Positions 18,901 through 26,080 of a stretch of DNA of 64,000 nucleotides are shown piece after piece. The notes beneath the pieces are model-generated. The model had not been told where the DNA came from and did not search any database. It saw nothing but the letters and a program-made list of their open reading frames with translations. This DNA comes from Gordonia tangerina (GTDB lineage: Bacteria > Actinomycetota > Actinomycetes > Mycobacteriales > Mycobacteriaceae). Made by a program: the position numbers and the translations under genes. Numbering within the stretch: position 1 is the first letter of the stretch; each line of letters starts with the position of its first letter. The stretch spans positions 62,001 to 126,000 of the forward strand of contig NZ_JAKGCU010000006.1 in assembly GCF_021556435.1 (NCBI RefSeq), written 5' to 3'.

Positions 18901-19281
18901 GAAGGTGACCGACACCGCGTCGCGGCCGGCGGTGACATACAGCGCCGAGGACCTGCTCTGGGGAGCGTCCGCGGGCATCGTCGTCAGCACGTCGCCGACC
19001 GGCGCCGCGGCGAGCACGCTGCACGGGATGGTGGCGTCGAGGGACTGCGGTGTCTGCGCGATGAGCGGGGCCACCACCGACGACGACTCGGGCGACAGCT
19101 GCTGACCCTGCGGCCAGACGAAAGAGGCCTCGGTGGATTCCACCGGCAGAAACGGGGTGATCGCACAAAGGACGGCCCCGATGATGCCGGCGACGATCGC
19201 CACCGTGCGTGCGGTGCCCGCGGACACCCTGGTTCTGGGCTGCGCCGCGTCGGGCGCCGCGTTCGGGGCTGTCACAGGCAC
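15949..19281 (-). CDS. embA: EmbA-type arabinosyltransferase, first copy
   Basis: A 1110-residue GT-C arabinosyltransferase, partner of EmbB in building the terminal arabinan motif of arabinogalactan. The EmbA call rests on FRDQTLATVVEAMKIRYQVG followed by LRYYFISVTTDDGT, close to the mycobacterial EmbA pattern. The DD motif is Asp281-Asp282 (GTADDGYIL) and FTPTKWTIQFG marks the later membrane region. The frame is open up to a TTG at 19323, but GTG 19281 is preferred: a TAGCAT -10 box stands 8 nt before it, typical of leaderless transcripts, and no ribosome binding site serves the TTG. It overlaps embB1 by 8 nt and is divergent from embA2 across 116 nt. Confidence 0.9.
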   Translation of the reverse strand: MPVTAPNAAPDAAQPRTRVSAGTARTVAIVAGIIGAVLCAITPFLPVESTEASFVWPQGQQLSPESSSVVAPLIAQTPQSLDATIPCSVLAAAPVGDVLTTMPADAPQSRSSALYVTAGRDAVSVTFRNSLAASAPRDQLSQCSDLRIFSEPSGPGAQFVGLGEPTVLAPDKRPQVDGIFSDLPTAEVTAAAQDGLRVQVQIDNRYVSSPTTLKLIVMVLAVIAVLVALIALGVLDRVHGYHRRIGVRTRPRWRIAVPSPADIVVTGVLMVWTVLGAGTADDGYILNMGRTADASGYLANYYRWYGIPEAPFDWYYSFLAHWSAISPSLLWMHLPPLLAGLASWFVLSRVLLPRLGAAVRRSGWAIWAAALVFLAFWLPFNSGLRSETMIVLGSVLTWWAAEQAIATRRLLPAALAAIAAGFTLALAPHGVIAVAILLVSARPLLHILLDRRREAGTLALLAPMAAAGLLVLIVVFRDQTLATVVEAMKIRYQVGPVISWHQEYLRYYFISVTTDDGTLTRRVPVLLLLAALIVTVAVLLRRTRIRGVDPGPAWRLVGAVGVTLLLLAFTPTKWTIQFGIFAGLAAALAATATLAVAQSAARSARNLTVFISGLLFALAAATAGYNSWPFAYEYGISWFDRAPVLAGRPVSTMFLVLAVVAAAVAVWQHLRLDYVENKGLAHAGEGRDQSRADRRRLFLASSPIAVVAGLMVIAEVLVFAKAAVTRYPATTVLAENIDALRGNSCGMSEKVLVEPDPNSGMLTPANGQSITEALTGSDPVGFTPNGIPNDLLPDPGNQRPGQMNVSASFSRPFAITGGLGAGTTGGQGPRTVNGSTAALPYGLDPATTPVLGSFGYPGQAQMTTGWYELPAVRAVSPLLVFSVAGAVSTIDTFGVRVFGQKLVVQFGRPGPNGEFVQVGPDVLPIDPGPVITNRPWRNLRVPMSAAPPRATAMRLELADNNLGRDQFIAVTPPRAPRLQTLQRVVGSRAPTLIDFIVAAHFPCQRPLHIANGVAEVPQWRIMGDYPLTNSQSKTWQAGADGGLLSISESTTSAQAVPTYLKDDWTREWGALERLTPLVPGAADVRLDTTQSTQWGWSRTGSIRVEPQSDD

Positions 19282-19289
19282 GATGTCTG

Positions 19290-19388
19290 ATGCTAAGCGA
19301 CTTCGCGGTGAGTACCTAGTCAACGGTCGCAGCCGCCGGTCATCTCCGCGGAGCGGCTCACGGTACTTTCAGGACTGTCGATTAGGGT
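19290..19388. promoter_or_regulatory. Divergent promoter pair between embA1 and embA2
   Basis: On the minus strand TAGCAT (19290-19295) lies 8 nt before GTG 19281; on the plus strand TAGGGT (19383-19388) lies 9 nt before ATG 19398. Both fit TANNNT at leaderless spacing. Clear -35 boxes are not visible, although a TTGACT occurs on the minus strand at 19318-19323 with an over-long 22-nt spacer. Confidence 0.5.
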
Positions 19389-19397
19389 CACCGACTG

Positions 19398-22300
19398 ATG
19401 ACTGAGACTTCCCGACGGCTGCCGGCGCGCACGTGGGCGACGATTGCAACCGTCGCCGGATTCGTGGCGATCCTCGCCGCCGTCCTGACGCCGTTGCTGC
19501 CGGTGAACGAGCGTACCGCCGCCATCGACTGGCCCGACCGGGACCTGACGAGCGCCGCGAGCGCGTCGGTGACCGCGCCGCTGGTGGCACAGACACCGGC
19601 TGGGCTCGACGTCACGATCGGGTGTGCCACGCTGGCCGCCGCGGCGACCAACGGGCCGACGATGGTGCTGTCGACGATGCCGCCAGCCGGTACCGACGCG
19701 TCGGCGAAGGCGCTGTTCGTGACGGCCGCACCGACCGGGGTCGATGTGGTCCTGCGCGGACAGGAGTTGTTGCGCATCCCGTCCGACCGGCTCGCCGACT
19801 GCCAGCGGCTACGCATCCGGGCGTCGTTCGACGGTGTCGAGGCGCGCGCTGTCGGCGCCGGCATCGTCGCCACCGCCGACCCGGCCGCCCGTCCGCAGGT
19901 CTCCGGCATCTTCACCGACCTCGATCCCGAGACGGTGACCCGCGCGGCCGCCGACGACGGGTTCGCGGTGCACATCGACGTCGACAACCGGTTCGAGTCG
20001 TCGCCGTCGTGGATCAAACTGCTGGTGATGATCATCGGAGTGCTCGCGGTGATCGTCGCGTTCGTCGCCATCGCCGCCCTCGACGTCGCGCACGGCTATC
20101 ACCGCCGGATCGGGCGACTCGACCTGCGTCGGCTGTTCGCCCCCCGGATCGCCGACCTCGCGGTCACCGCGGCCCTGGTGATCTGGCATTTCCTCGGCGC
20201 GGGATCCTCCGACGACGGCTACATCCTGGCGATGGGCCGCAACGCGTCCGACGCCGGTTACCTCGCCAACTATTACCGTTTCTTCGGCATCCCCGAGGCG
20301 CCGTTCGACTGGTATTACGCCTTCCTGTCGCACTGGGAGGCGGTGTCGACGGCCGGTGTGTGGATGCGACTGCCCGCGCTGCTCGCGGGCCTGGCCAGTT
20401 GGTTCATCCTCAGCCGGGTGCTGCTGCCCCGACTAGGTGGCGCCGTACGCCGGTCCCAGTGGGCGATGTTCACCGCGGCTGCGGTGTTCGTTGCGTTCTG
20501 GATGCCGCTGGCCAGCGGACTGCGCAGCGAAGGCATCATCGTGCTCGGTTCGCTGCTCACCTGGTGGGGGGTGGAGCAGGCGGTGGCCACACGCCGGATG
20601 CTGCCGGCCGCCGGCGCCGCACTGGCCGCCGGGATGACCCTCGCGCTGGCGCCGCACGGGTTGATCGCGGTCGCCCTGCTCATCGCCGGATCGCGGCCCA
20701 TGCTGCGCACTGTGCGTCGGCGCCGAGCCGAGAACGGTCTGCTCCCACTGCTCGCTCCGGTAGCTGCGGCGGCGGCCTTGGTGGTGATCGTGGTGTTCCG
20801 CGACCAGACCCTCGCCACGGTCGCCGAGGCGGTGCGCGTGCGCTACACCGTCGGGCCCACCCTCGTCTGGTACCAGGAACTGCTGCGGTTCTACTACCTG
20901 TCGCTGACCACCCAGGACGGCTCGCTGGTCCGCCGCGTCCCGATGTTGCTGCTGATCGCCGCGGTGTTCGTGACGCTGGCGGTGATGTTGCGGCGCAAAC
21001 ACATCCGCGGAGTCGATCCGGGTCCGGTGTGGCGTGTCATCGGCGCGATCCTGTTGACCGTGCTGCTGCTGTCGTTCACGCCCACCAAGTGGACCGTCCA
21101 ATTCGGCATCTACGCCGGGGTGGGTGCCGCCATGGCGGCGGTGGCGACGGTGGCAGTCGCCCAGTCGGCGCGGCGCTCGCCGCGCAACCTGTGGATGTAC
21201 ATCGCGGTGCTCATGTTCGCCTGCGCGCTCGCCATGGCGGGGGAGAACGCCTGGGGCTGGGCCTACGACTTCGGCATCTCCTGGTTCGACAAGGCGCCGT
21301 CGATCGCCGGCACCCCGCTGTCGTCGATCTTCTTGGTACTCACCGCGCTCGCACTGGCGGTGGCCATCTGGTTCCATCTGCGCATCGACGTGGACGCGGA
21401 GAAGGGGAAGGTCCGCGATGATCACGCTCCGGTGTCGCGCACCCAGTCGGCGGTGTCGTCGGCGCCGATGCTGGTGATCGCGACGCTGGTCGTGATCGTC
21501 GAACTGCTGCTGTTCGCCAAGGCCGCGGTGGCGCGGTCGGACACCTACACGACGTTCAGTGCCAACATGCGGGCGCTGACCGGTGACACCTGCGGGATGG
21601 CCGACGACGTGCTGGTTGAGGACAACCCGAATCGTGGTGCACTGCAACCGATCGGCACCGACGACATCTCCCGCGCGCTGGCCGGCGAATCCACCGGCTT
21701 CGGGCCGGACGGGGTGGCCGGCGACCTGATGCCCGACCCCACCGCGCTCGGCGCCGGCACCATCAACACCTCCGGGGACCTGTCGCGGCCGTTCATCGTC
21801 AGCGGCGGGGCCCCGGGCACCACCGGCGGTCGCGGCCCCGAGGGAATCAACGGTTCAACCGCCGCACTGCCGTTCGGTCTGTCGGCCGAGACCACCCCCG
21901 TGTTGGGTACCTACGGGCACGACAACGGTATCGCCGAGCTGACGTCGATGTGGTACCGACTGCCCGCCCGCGACTCCTCGCCGCTGCTGGTGATCACCGC
22001 GGCGGGACCGGTGTTCTCGGTCGACGCCGACGGTGTGCCACGCGGCGGCCGCTCGCTGAAGGTACAGTTCGGGCGAGCCGGAGACGGCCCCGAGGGCTTC
22101 CGCCAGGTCGGTGAGGCATATGTGCCGATCGATCCCGGTCCGGAGCGGCCGAATCGGCCGTGGCGCAACCTGCGCATCCCGATGTCGGCGGTACCCGAGA
22201 ACGCCACCGCCATGCGGATCAGTGCAGTGGACAACAACGTGAGTCCCGATCAATGGCTGGCCATCACCCCGCCTCGGGCACCGCAACTGCAGACCCTGCA

Positions 22301-22685
22301 GCAAGTGGTGGGCACAGAAACTCCGGTGCTGCTGGATCTCTCGGTGGGCAGCCAATTCCCGTGCCAGCATCCGATGGGAACCCGTCACGGCGTTGCCGAG
22401 ATCCCCGAATGGCGCATCGTGCCCGACCAGACCACCACCAACTCGAAGTCCAAGACGTGGCAGGCCGCGATCAACGGCGGCATCCTGACCACCCCGGAGG
22501 CACTGACACGTGAGGCCACCATGGCGACCTACCTCGACGGCGACTGGTATCGGGACTGGGGAGGTCTGCGACGTCTGACGCCGTTGGTGCCCGAGGCTCA
22601 GCCGGCCCGGGTGAGTACCGGGACGTCGTCGACCTGGGGTTGGATGCGCCCGGGTGCGATCAGGGTGGTGGCACAGGATGACTGA
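19398..22685 (+). CDS. EmbA-type arabinosyltransferase, second copy
   Basis: A 1095-residue GT-C arabinosyltransferase paralogous to the divergent embA1. FRDQTLATVAEAVRVRYTVG followed by LLRFYYLSLTTQDGS is closer to mycobacterial EmbA than to EmbB or EmbC. Catalytic Asp272-Asp273 are in GSSDDGYIL, and FTPTKWTVQFG is conserved. TM topology is as in other Emb proteins, with a C-terminal carbohydrate-binding domain that carries HPMGTRHGVAEIPEWRIVPD. All landmarks are intact, so this is not a pseudogene. The start at ATG 19398 follows a leaderless -10 box. It overlaps the following embB2 by the same ATGACTGA octanucleotide as the first pair, supporting duplication of an embAB operon. Confidence 0.9.
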   Translation: MTETSRRLPARTWATIATVAGFVAILAAVLTPLLPVNERTAAIDWPDRDLTSAASASVTAPLVAQTPAGLDVTIGCATLAAAATNGPTMVLSTMPPAGTDASAKALFVTAAPTGVDVVLRGQELLRIPSDRLADCQRLRIRASFDGVEARAVGAGIVATADPAARPQVSGIFTDLDPETVTRAAADDGFAVHIDVDNRFESSPSWIKLLVMIIGVLAVIVAFVAIAALDVAHGYHRRIGRLDLRRLFAPRIADLAVTAALVIWHFLGAGSSDDGYILAMGRNASDAGYLANYYRFFGIPEAPFDWYYAFLSHWEAVSTAGVWMRLPALLAGLASWFILSRVLLPRLGGAVRRSQWAMFTAAAVFVAFWMPLASGLRSEGIIVLGSLLTWWGVEQAVATRRMLPAAGAALAAGMTLALAPHGLIAVALLIAGSRPMLRTVRRRRAENGLLPLLAPVAAAAALVVIVVFRDQTLATVAEAVRVRYTVGPTLVWYQELLRFYYLSLTTQDGSLVRRVPMLLLIAAVFVTLAVMLRRKHIRGVDPGPVWRVIGAILLTVLLLSFTPTKWTVQFGIYAGVGAAMAAVATVAVAQSARRSPRNLWMYIAVLMFACALAMAGENAWGWAYDFGISWFDKAPSIAGTPLSSIFLVLTALALAVAIWFHLRIDVDAEKGKVRDDHAPVSRTQSAVSSAPMLVIATLVVIVELLLFAKAAVARSDTYTTFSANMRALTGDTCGMADDVLVEDNPNRGALQPIGTDDISRALAGESTGFGPDGVAGDLMPDPTALGAGTINTSGDLSRPFIVSGGAPGTTGGRGPEGINGSTAALPFGLSAETTPVLGTYGHDNGIAELTSMWYRLPARDSSPLLVITAAGPVFSVDADGVPRGGRSLKVQFGRAGDGPEGFRQVGEAYVPIDPGPERPNRPWRNLRIPMSAVPENATAMRISAVDNNVSPDQWLAITPPRAPQLQTLQQVVGTETPVLLDLSVGSQFPCQHPMGTRHGVAEIPEWRIVPDQTTTNSKSKTWQAAINGGILTTPEALTREATMATYLDGDWYRDWGGLRRLTPLVPEAQPARVSTGTSSTWGWMRPGAIRVVAQDD

Positions 22686-25600
22686 GAACGCGCAGGCACG
22701 CCGTCCGTCGGCGCGAAAGCTGAAGAACGCCAAGATCGTCGCCGTGGTGGCCGGAGCGATCGGAGTGCTGCTGGCGATCCTCGCGCCGTTCCTACCGGTG
22801 ACCTACACCAAGGCCGAACTGCAGTGGCCACAGCCCGGCAGTAGCAGTCTGGAGAACGTCGCGGCGCCGAACGTCGCATATGTGCCGGTGTCGATGGACA
22901 TCTCGGTGCCGTGCGCGCTCGCCTCCGACCTGCCTCCCTCCGGTGGGGTGCTGCTGTCGACGGTCCCCGAGAACGGTGCCGAGGCGAACACCGTCGGCCT
23001 GTTCATCCGTGCGACAGCCGACCGGCTGCTGGTGACGCAGCGTAACGCGGTGTTGCTGAACGTGCCCCGCGCTGCCGCAGCGCAGAGCGCGAACTGCCGC
23101 ATCGTGATCGATTCCGACACCAGCGGAACCCGCGGATCGGTCGAAGGGTTCGTGCCCGCCGACGGAGATCCGGCGACGTTCGACCTCGCCGACCCGAACG
23201 CGCGACCCCAGATCATCGGTGTCTACACCGATCTGCCGGCCGACGCCCCGACCGATGGGCTCTCGTTCACCTCCACCGTGGACACCCGGTTCAGCACCAG
23301 CCCGACCCTGCTCAAGGGGCTGGTGCTGATCGTCGGCATCGTGATGACGATCGCCTCGATGGCCGCGCTGGCGGTGCTCGACTCGCGCGACGGGCACCGG
23401 TTCGGGTTGGGCCTACCGGCGCGGTGGTGGCGGCCGACCCTGCTCGACGGGGTGATCACCGCAGTGCTGTTCGGTTGGCTGTTCGTCGGCGGCAACACCG
23501 CTGATGACGGCTATCAGGTGACCGTCGGGCGTGTGGCGCCCGACGCCGGCTATCTGGACAACTACTACCGCTACTTCGGTGCGCCACAGGACCCGTTCGG
23601 CTGGCACTACCGCTATCTGGCGCTGTGGATGGAGGTCAGCACCGCCACCCCGTGGCTGCGGTTGCTGCCGTTGTTGTTCGCGCTCGTCGGCTGGTTCCTG
23701 ATCAGCCGGTTCGCGCTGCCCCGTCTCGGTCGGGCGGTTCGCACCTCCCGGGCAGCGTATTGGGCGGCGGGACTCGGCTTTTTGGCCGTGTGGCTGCCGT
23801 TCAACAATGGACTCCGGGTGGAACCGGCACTGAGCGTGGGCATTCTGCTGACCTGGGTGCTGGTGGAACGCGCCATCGCGACGGGGCGATTCTTCCCACT
23901 GACCCTGGCGGTGGTGGCCGCGTGGGCAACCCTGACGATTCACCCGGCCGGCGCGATCGCGATTCTGCCGCTGCTGGCGGCGCTGCGCCCGCTGCTGCGG
24001 CGTCTGCGCCGACGCCGCGCCGACGACGGCTTGCTGCCGCTGCTGATGCCGGTACTCGCCTCTGGCCTGGCCGTGCTGTTCCTGATCTTCGTCGATCAGA
24101 CCCTGGCCACCATCCTCGAAGGCGTTGACGTGCAAGGTGTCGTCGGCCCCACCAACGAATGGTGGACCGAGGCGATGCGCTACTACATCCTGCTCAACCC
24201 GACCCCCGACGGGTCGATCGCGCGTCGCGTCGGCATCTTCGTCACCTTCCTCGCCGCCATCATCATCGTGCTCACGTTGCTCAGCAAGCGGCGAGTGCCG
24301 GGGGTGGCCACGGCGCCGCTGTGGCGGTTGCTCGCGGTCGCGGCGGGTGCGGTGGCCGTGCTGGCCTTCGTGCCCACCAAGGCCACCCATCAGATGGGTG
24401 CTTTCGCTTGTCTCACCGGTGTTCTCGCAGCTGCGGCGACCGTTTTTCTGCGCCCGGAGGTGATGCGGCGGCGCTGCAACCGGACGTTCATCGCCGCCGC
24501 GGCGGCCTACGCCCTAGCGGTGGCGTTCGCCGGACGCAACCAGTGGTGGTACGTCGGCAGCTACGGGATCCCGTGGGCCGATGACACCCCCAACGTCGCG
24601 GGCATCGGGTTGTTCATCCCGATCCTCGCAGTGGCGGGGGCGCTGACCGTGCTCGGCGTCTGGCAGTACTACCGCGACGACCGGGCGGCCGAGAGCGGTG
24701 TGCAGCCGGTGGCCGGTTCGTCGCCGAGCCTGATCCAGCGGATGCCGACGTATTCGCTGGCCATCATCTCCGCTGCCGTATTGCTGTTCAACTTCGTCTC
24801 GTTCGCCAAGGCGTATCAGACACAACGCGATTCGTGGTCATGGGCCAGTTCCAACCTGAACGCGATACAGGGTGAGCCGTGCGCACTTGCCGACGCCGTG
24901 CTGGTGGAGGCCGATCCCAACGAGGGTCTGCTGACGCCGGCCCGTGTTGCCGGACAGAGTGATCGGTCTCCCGGCGGTGCGCTCGCCGGCGCAGGCACCG
25001 GTTCGATGGAAGGATTCGATCCGAACGGGGTCTCCGCGCATCTGGAGAGCGAAGCAGAAGCCGACACCACCGCCAGTGGCGTCGACCGGACCCAGACCGA
25101 TCCCACCGATGCCCAGTCCGAACCCAGCGGTACGGCGGGATCGGCGGACACCGGGGGCGGCACCACCGCGACCCGCGGGGTCAACGGATCATCGGTGCGG
25201 CTGCCGTTCGGTCTGGACCAGAGCCGGGTACCGGTGTTGGGAACCTACGGAACTCCCACCGGGCGTGGGCAACTTACGTCCGACTGGTATCAGTTGCCGG
25301 AGCGATCCGATGACACACCGCTGGTCACCATTTCGGTGGCCGGGACCATCGAATACGTCGACGAACTGGCCGTCACCCATCCGGGGCAGAAGCTGCGACT
25401 GGAATTCGGTCGCGTCGAGCCGGACGGCAGGGTCACCACCGTGGCATCGATGGTGCCGTTGGACATCGGCAACGACCCCGAATGGCGCAACCTGCGGTTC
25501 CCGCGGGATCAGGCCCCGCCGCGGGCGTCGGTGGTGCGGATCGTCGCCGAGGACACCTCGGGCAATCCGGCCCAGTGGCTGGCGGTGACCCCGCCGCGGG

Positions 25601-25998
25601 TGACCCCGTTGGTCACCTTGAATTCGCTGGTGGGTAGCGAGGATCCGGTGCTGCTGGACTGGGAGGTCGCCTTCGCCTTCCCATGTCAGCGGCCGGCGAC
25701 GGTGGTCAATGGTGTGTGGGAGACCCCGCAGTGGCGGATCACGCCCGATGCCGAAGGTGAGCGGGTGAACTCACGGCGCTGGATGGCCGGTGACTACGGT
25801 GGTCCGCTCGGCATCGTGGAGAACGAACTGCGGCCCGTGGTGCTGCCGTCGTATCTCCGCAACGGCTGGGCCAAGGACTGGGGCAGCCTGCAGCGCCTCA
25901 CCCCGCTTCAACCCCAGGTCGACGCCGAGCTCGTACTGACCGAAGAAGACCACGGCGGCCTCTGGACCCCCGGCCCGATGCGCGCGATCAGGAACTGA
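22678..25998 (+). CDS. EmbB-type arabinosyltransferase, second copy
   Basis: A 1106-residue GT-C arabinosyltransferase, paralogue of embB1. Asp276-Asp277 in NTADDGYQV form the DD motif, and EmbB-like features include QDPFGWHYRYLALW and AFPCQRPATVVNGVWETPQW. At the position of the ethambutol-resistance Met306 it has Trp317, and FTPTKW is replaced by FVPTKATHQMG, so this copy has diverged in regions near the active site. A low-complexity Ser/Thr/Asp-rich insert (residues about 790-840) matches one in embB1. The ATG at 22678 overlaps the embA2 stop by 8 nt; an upstream in-frame ATG at 22654 lies deeper in embA2. A strong bidirectional terminator follows. Confidence 0.9.
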   Translation: MTENAQARRPSARKLKNAKIVAVVAGAIGVLLAILAPFLPVTYTKAELQWPQPGSSSLENVAAPNVAYVPVSMDISVPCALASDLPPSGGVLLSTVPENGAEANTVGLFIRATADRLLVTQRNAVLLNVPRAAAAQSANCRIVIDSDTSGTRGSVEGFVPADGDPATFDLADPNARPQIIGVYTDLPADAPTDGLSFTSTVDTRFSTSPTLLKGLVLIVGIVMTIASMAALAVLDSRDGHRFGLGLPARWWRPTLLDGVITAVLFGWLFVGGNTADDGYQVTVGRVAPDAGYLDNYYRYFGAPQDPFGWHYRYLALWMEVSTATPWLRLLPLLFALVGWFLISRFALPRLGRAVRTSRAAYWAAGLGFLAVWLPFNNGLRVEPALSVGILLTWVLVERAIATGRFFPLTLAVVAAWATLTIHPAGAIAILPLLAALRPLLRRLRRRRADDGLLPLLMPVLASGLAVLFLIFVDQTLATILEGVDVQGVVGPTNEWWTEAMRYYILLNPTPDGSIARRVGIFVTFLAAIIIVLTLLSKRRVPGVATAPLWRLLAVAAGAVAVLAFVPTKATHQMGAFACLTGVLAAAATVFLRPEVMRRRCNRTFIAAAAAYALAVAFAGRNQWWYVGSYGIPWADDTPNVAGIGLFIPILAVAGALTVLGVWQYYRDDRAAESGVQPVAGSSPSLIQRMPTYSLAIISAAVLLFNFVSFAKAYQTQRDSWSWASSNLNAIQGEPCALADAVLVEADPNEGLLTPARVAGQSDRSPGGALAGAGTGSMEGFDPNGVSAHLESEAEADTTASGVDRTQTDPTDAQSEPSGTAGSADTGGGTTATRGVNGSSVRLPFGLDQSRVPVLGTYGTPTGRGQLTSDWYQLPERSDDTPLVTISVAGTIEYVDELAVTHPGQKLRLEFGRVEPDGRVTTVASMVPLDIGNDPEWRNLRFPRDQAPPRASVVRIVAEDTSGNPAQWLAVTPPRVTPLVTLNSLVGSEDPVLLDWEVAFAFPCQRPATVVNGVWETPQWRITPDAEGERVNSRRWMAGDYGGPLGIVENELRPVVLPSYLRNGWAKDWGSLQRLTPLQPQVDAELVLTEEDHGGLWTPGPMRAIRN

Positions 25999-26008
25999 CC
26001 CGCCCCCG

Positions 26009-26064
26009 CCCGGTTTTGTAGTACGAACCTGCGCTTTCCGCACGGTTCGTACTACAAAACCGGG
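26009..26064. terminator. Long bidirectional terminator between embB2 and embC
   Basis: Perfect 21-bp arms (26009-26029 and 26044-26064) containing TTTTGTAGTACGAACC, with an inner TGCG/CGCA stem in the loop. It lies between convergent embB2 and embC. The TAGTACGAACC sequence recurs in the hairpin at 30883-30919. Confidence 0.85.
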
Positions 26065-26080
26065 GGGGTGGGTTGAGGGG

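Noticed and set aside
19281..19323. TTG start at 19323 for embA1
   Set aside because: No ribosome binding site or suitable -10 box; GTG 19281 has a -10 box at leaderless distance.
12639..25998. embA2-embB2 as decayed copies
   Set aside because: Both are full length with DD motifs, TM regions and C-terminal domains; no frameshift or stop was seen.
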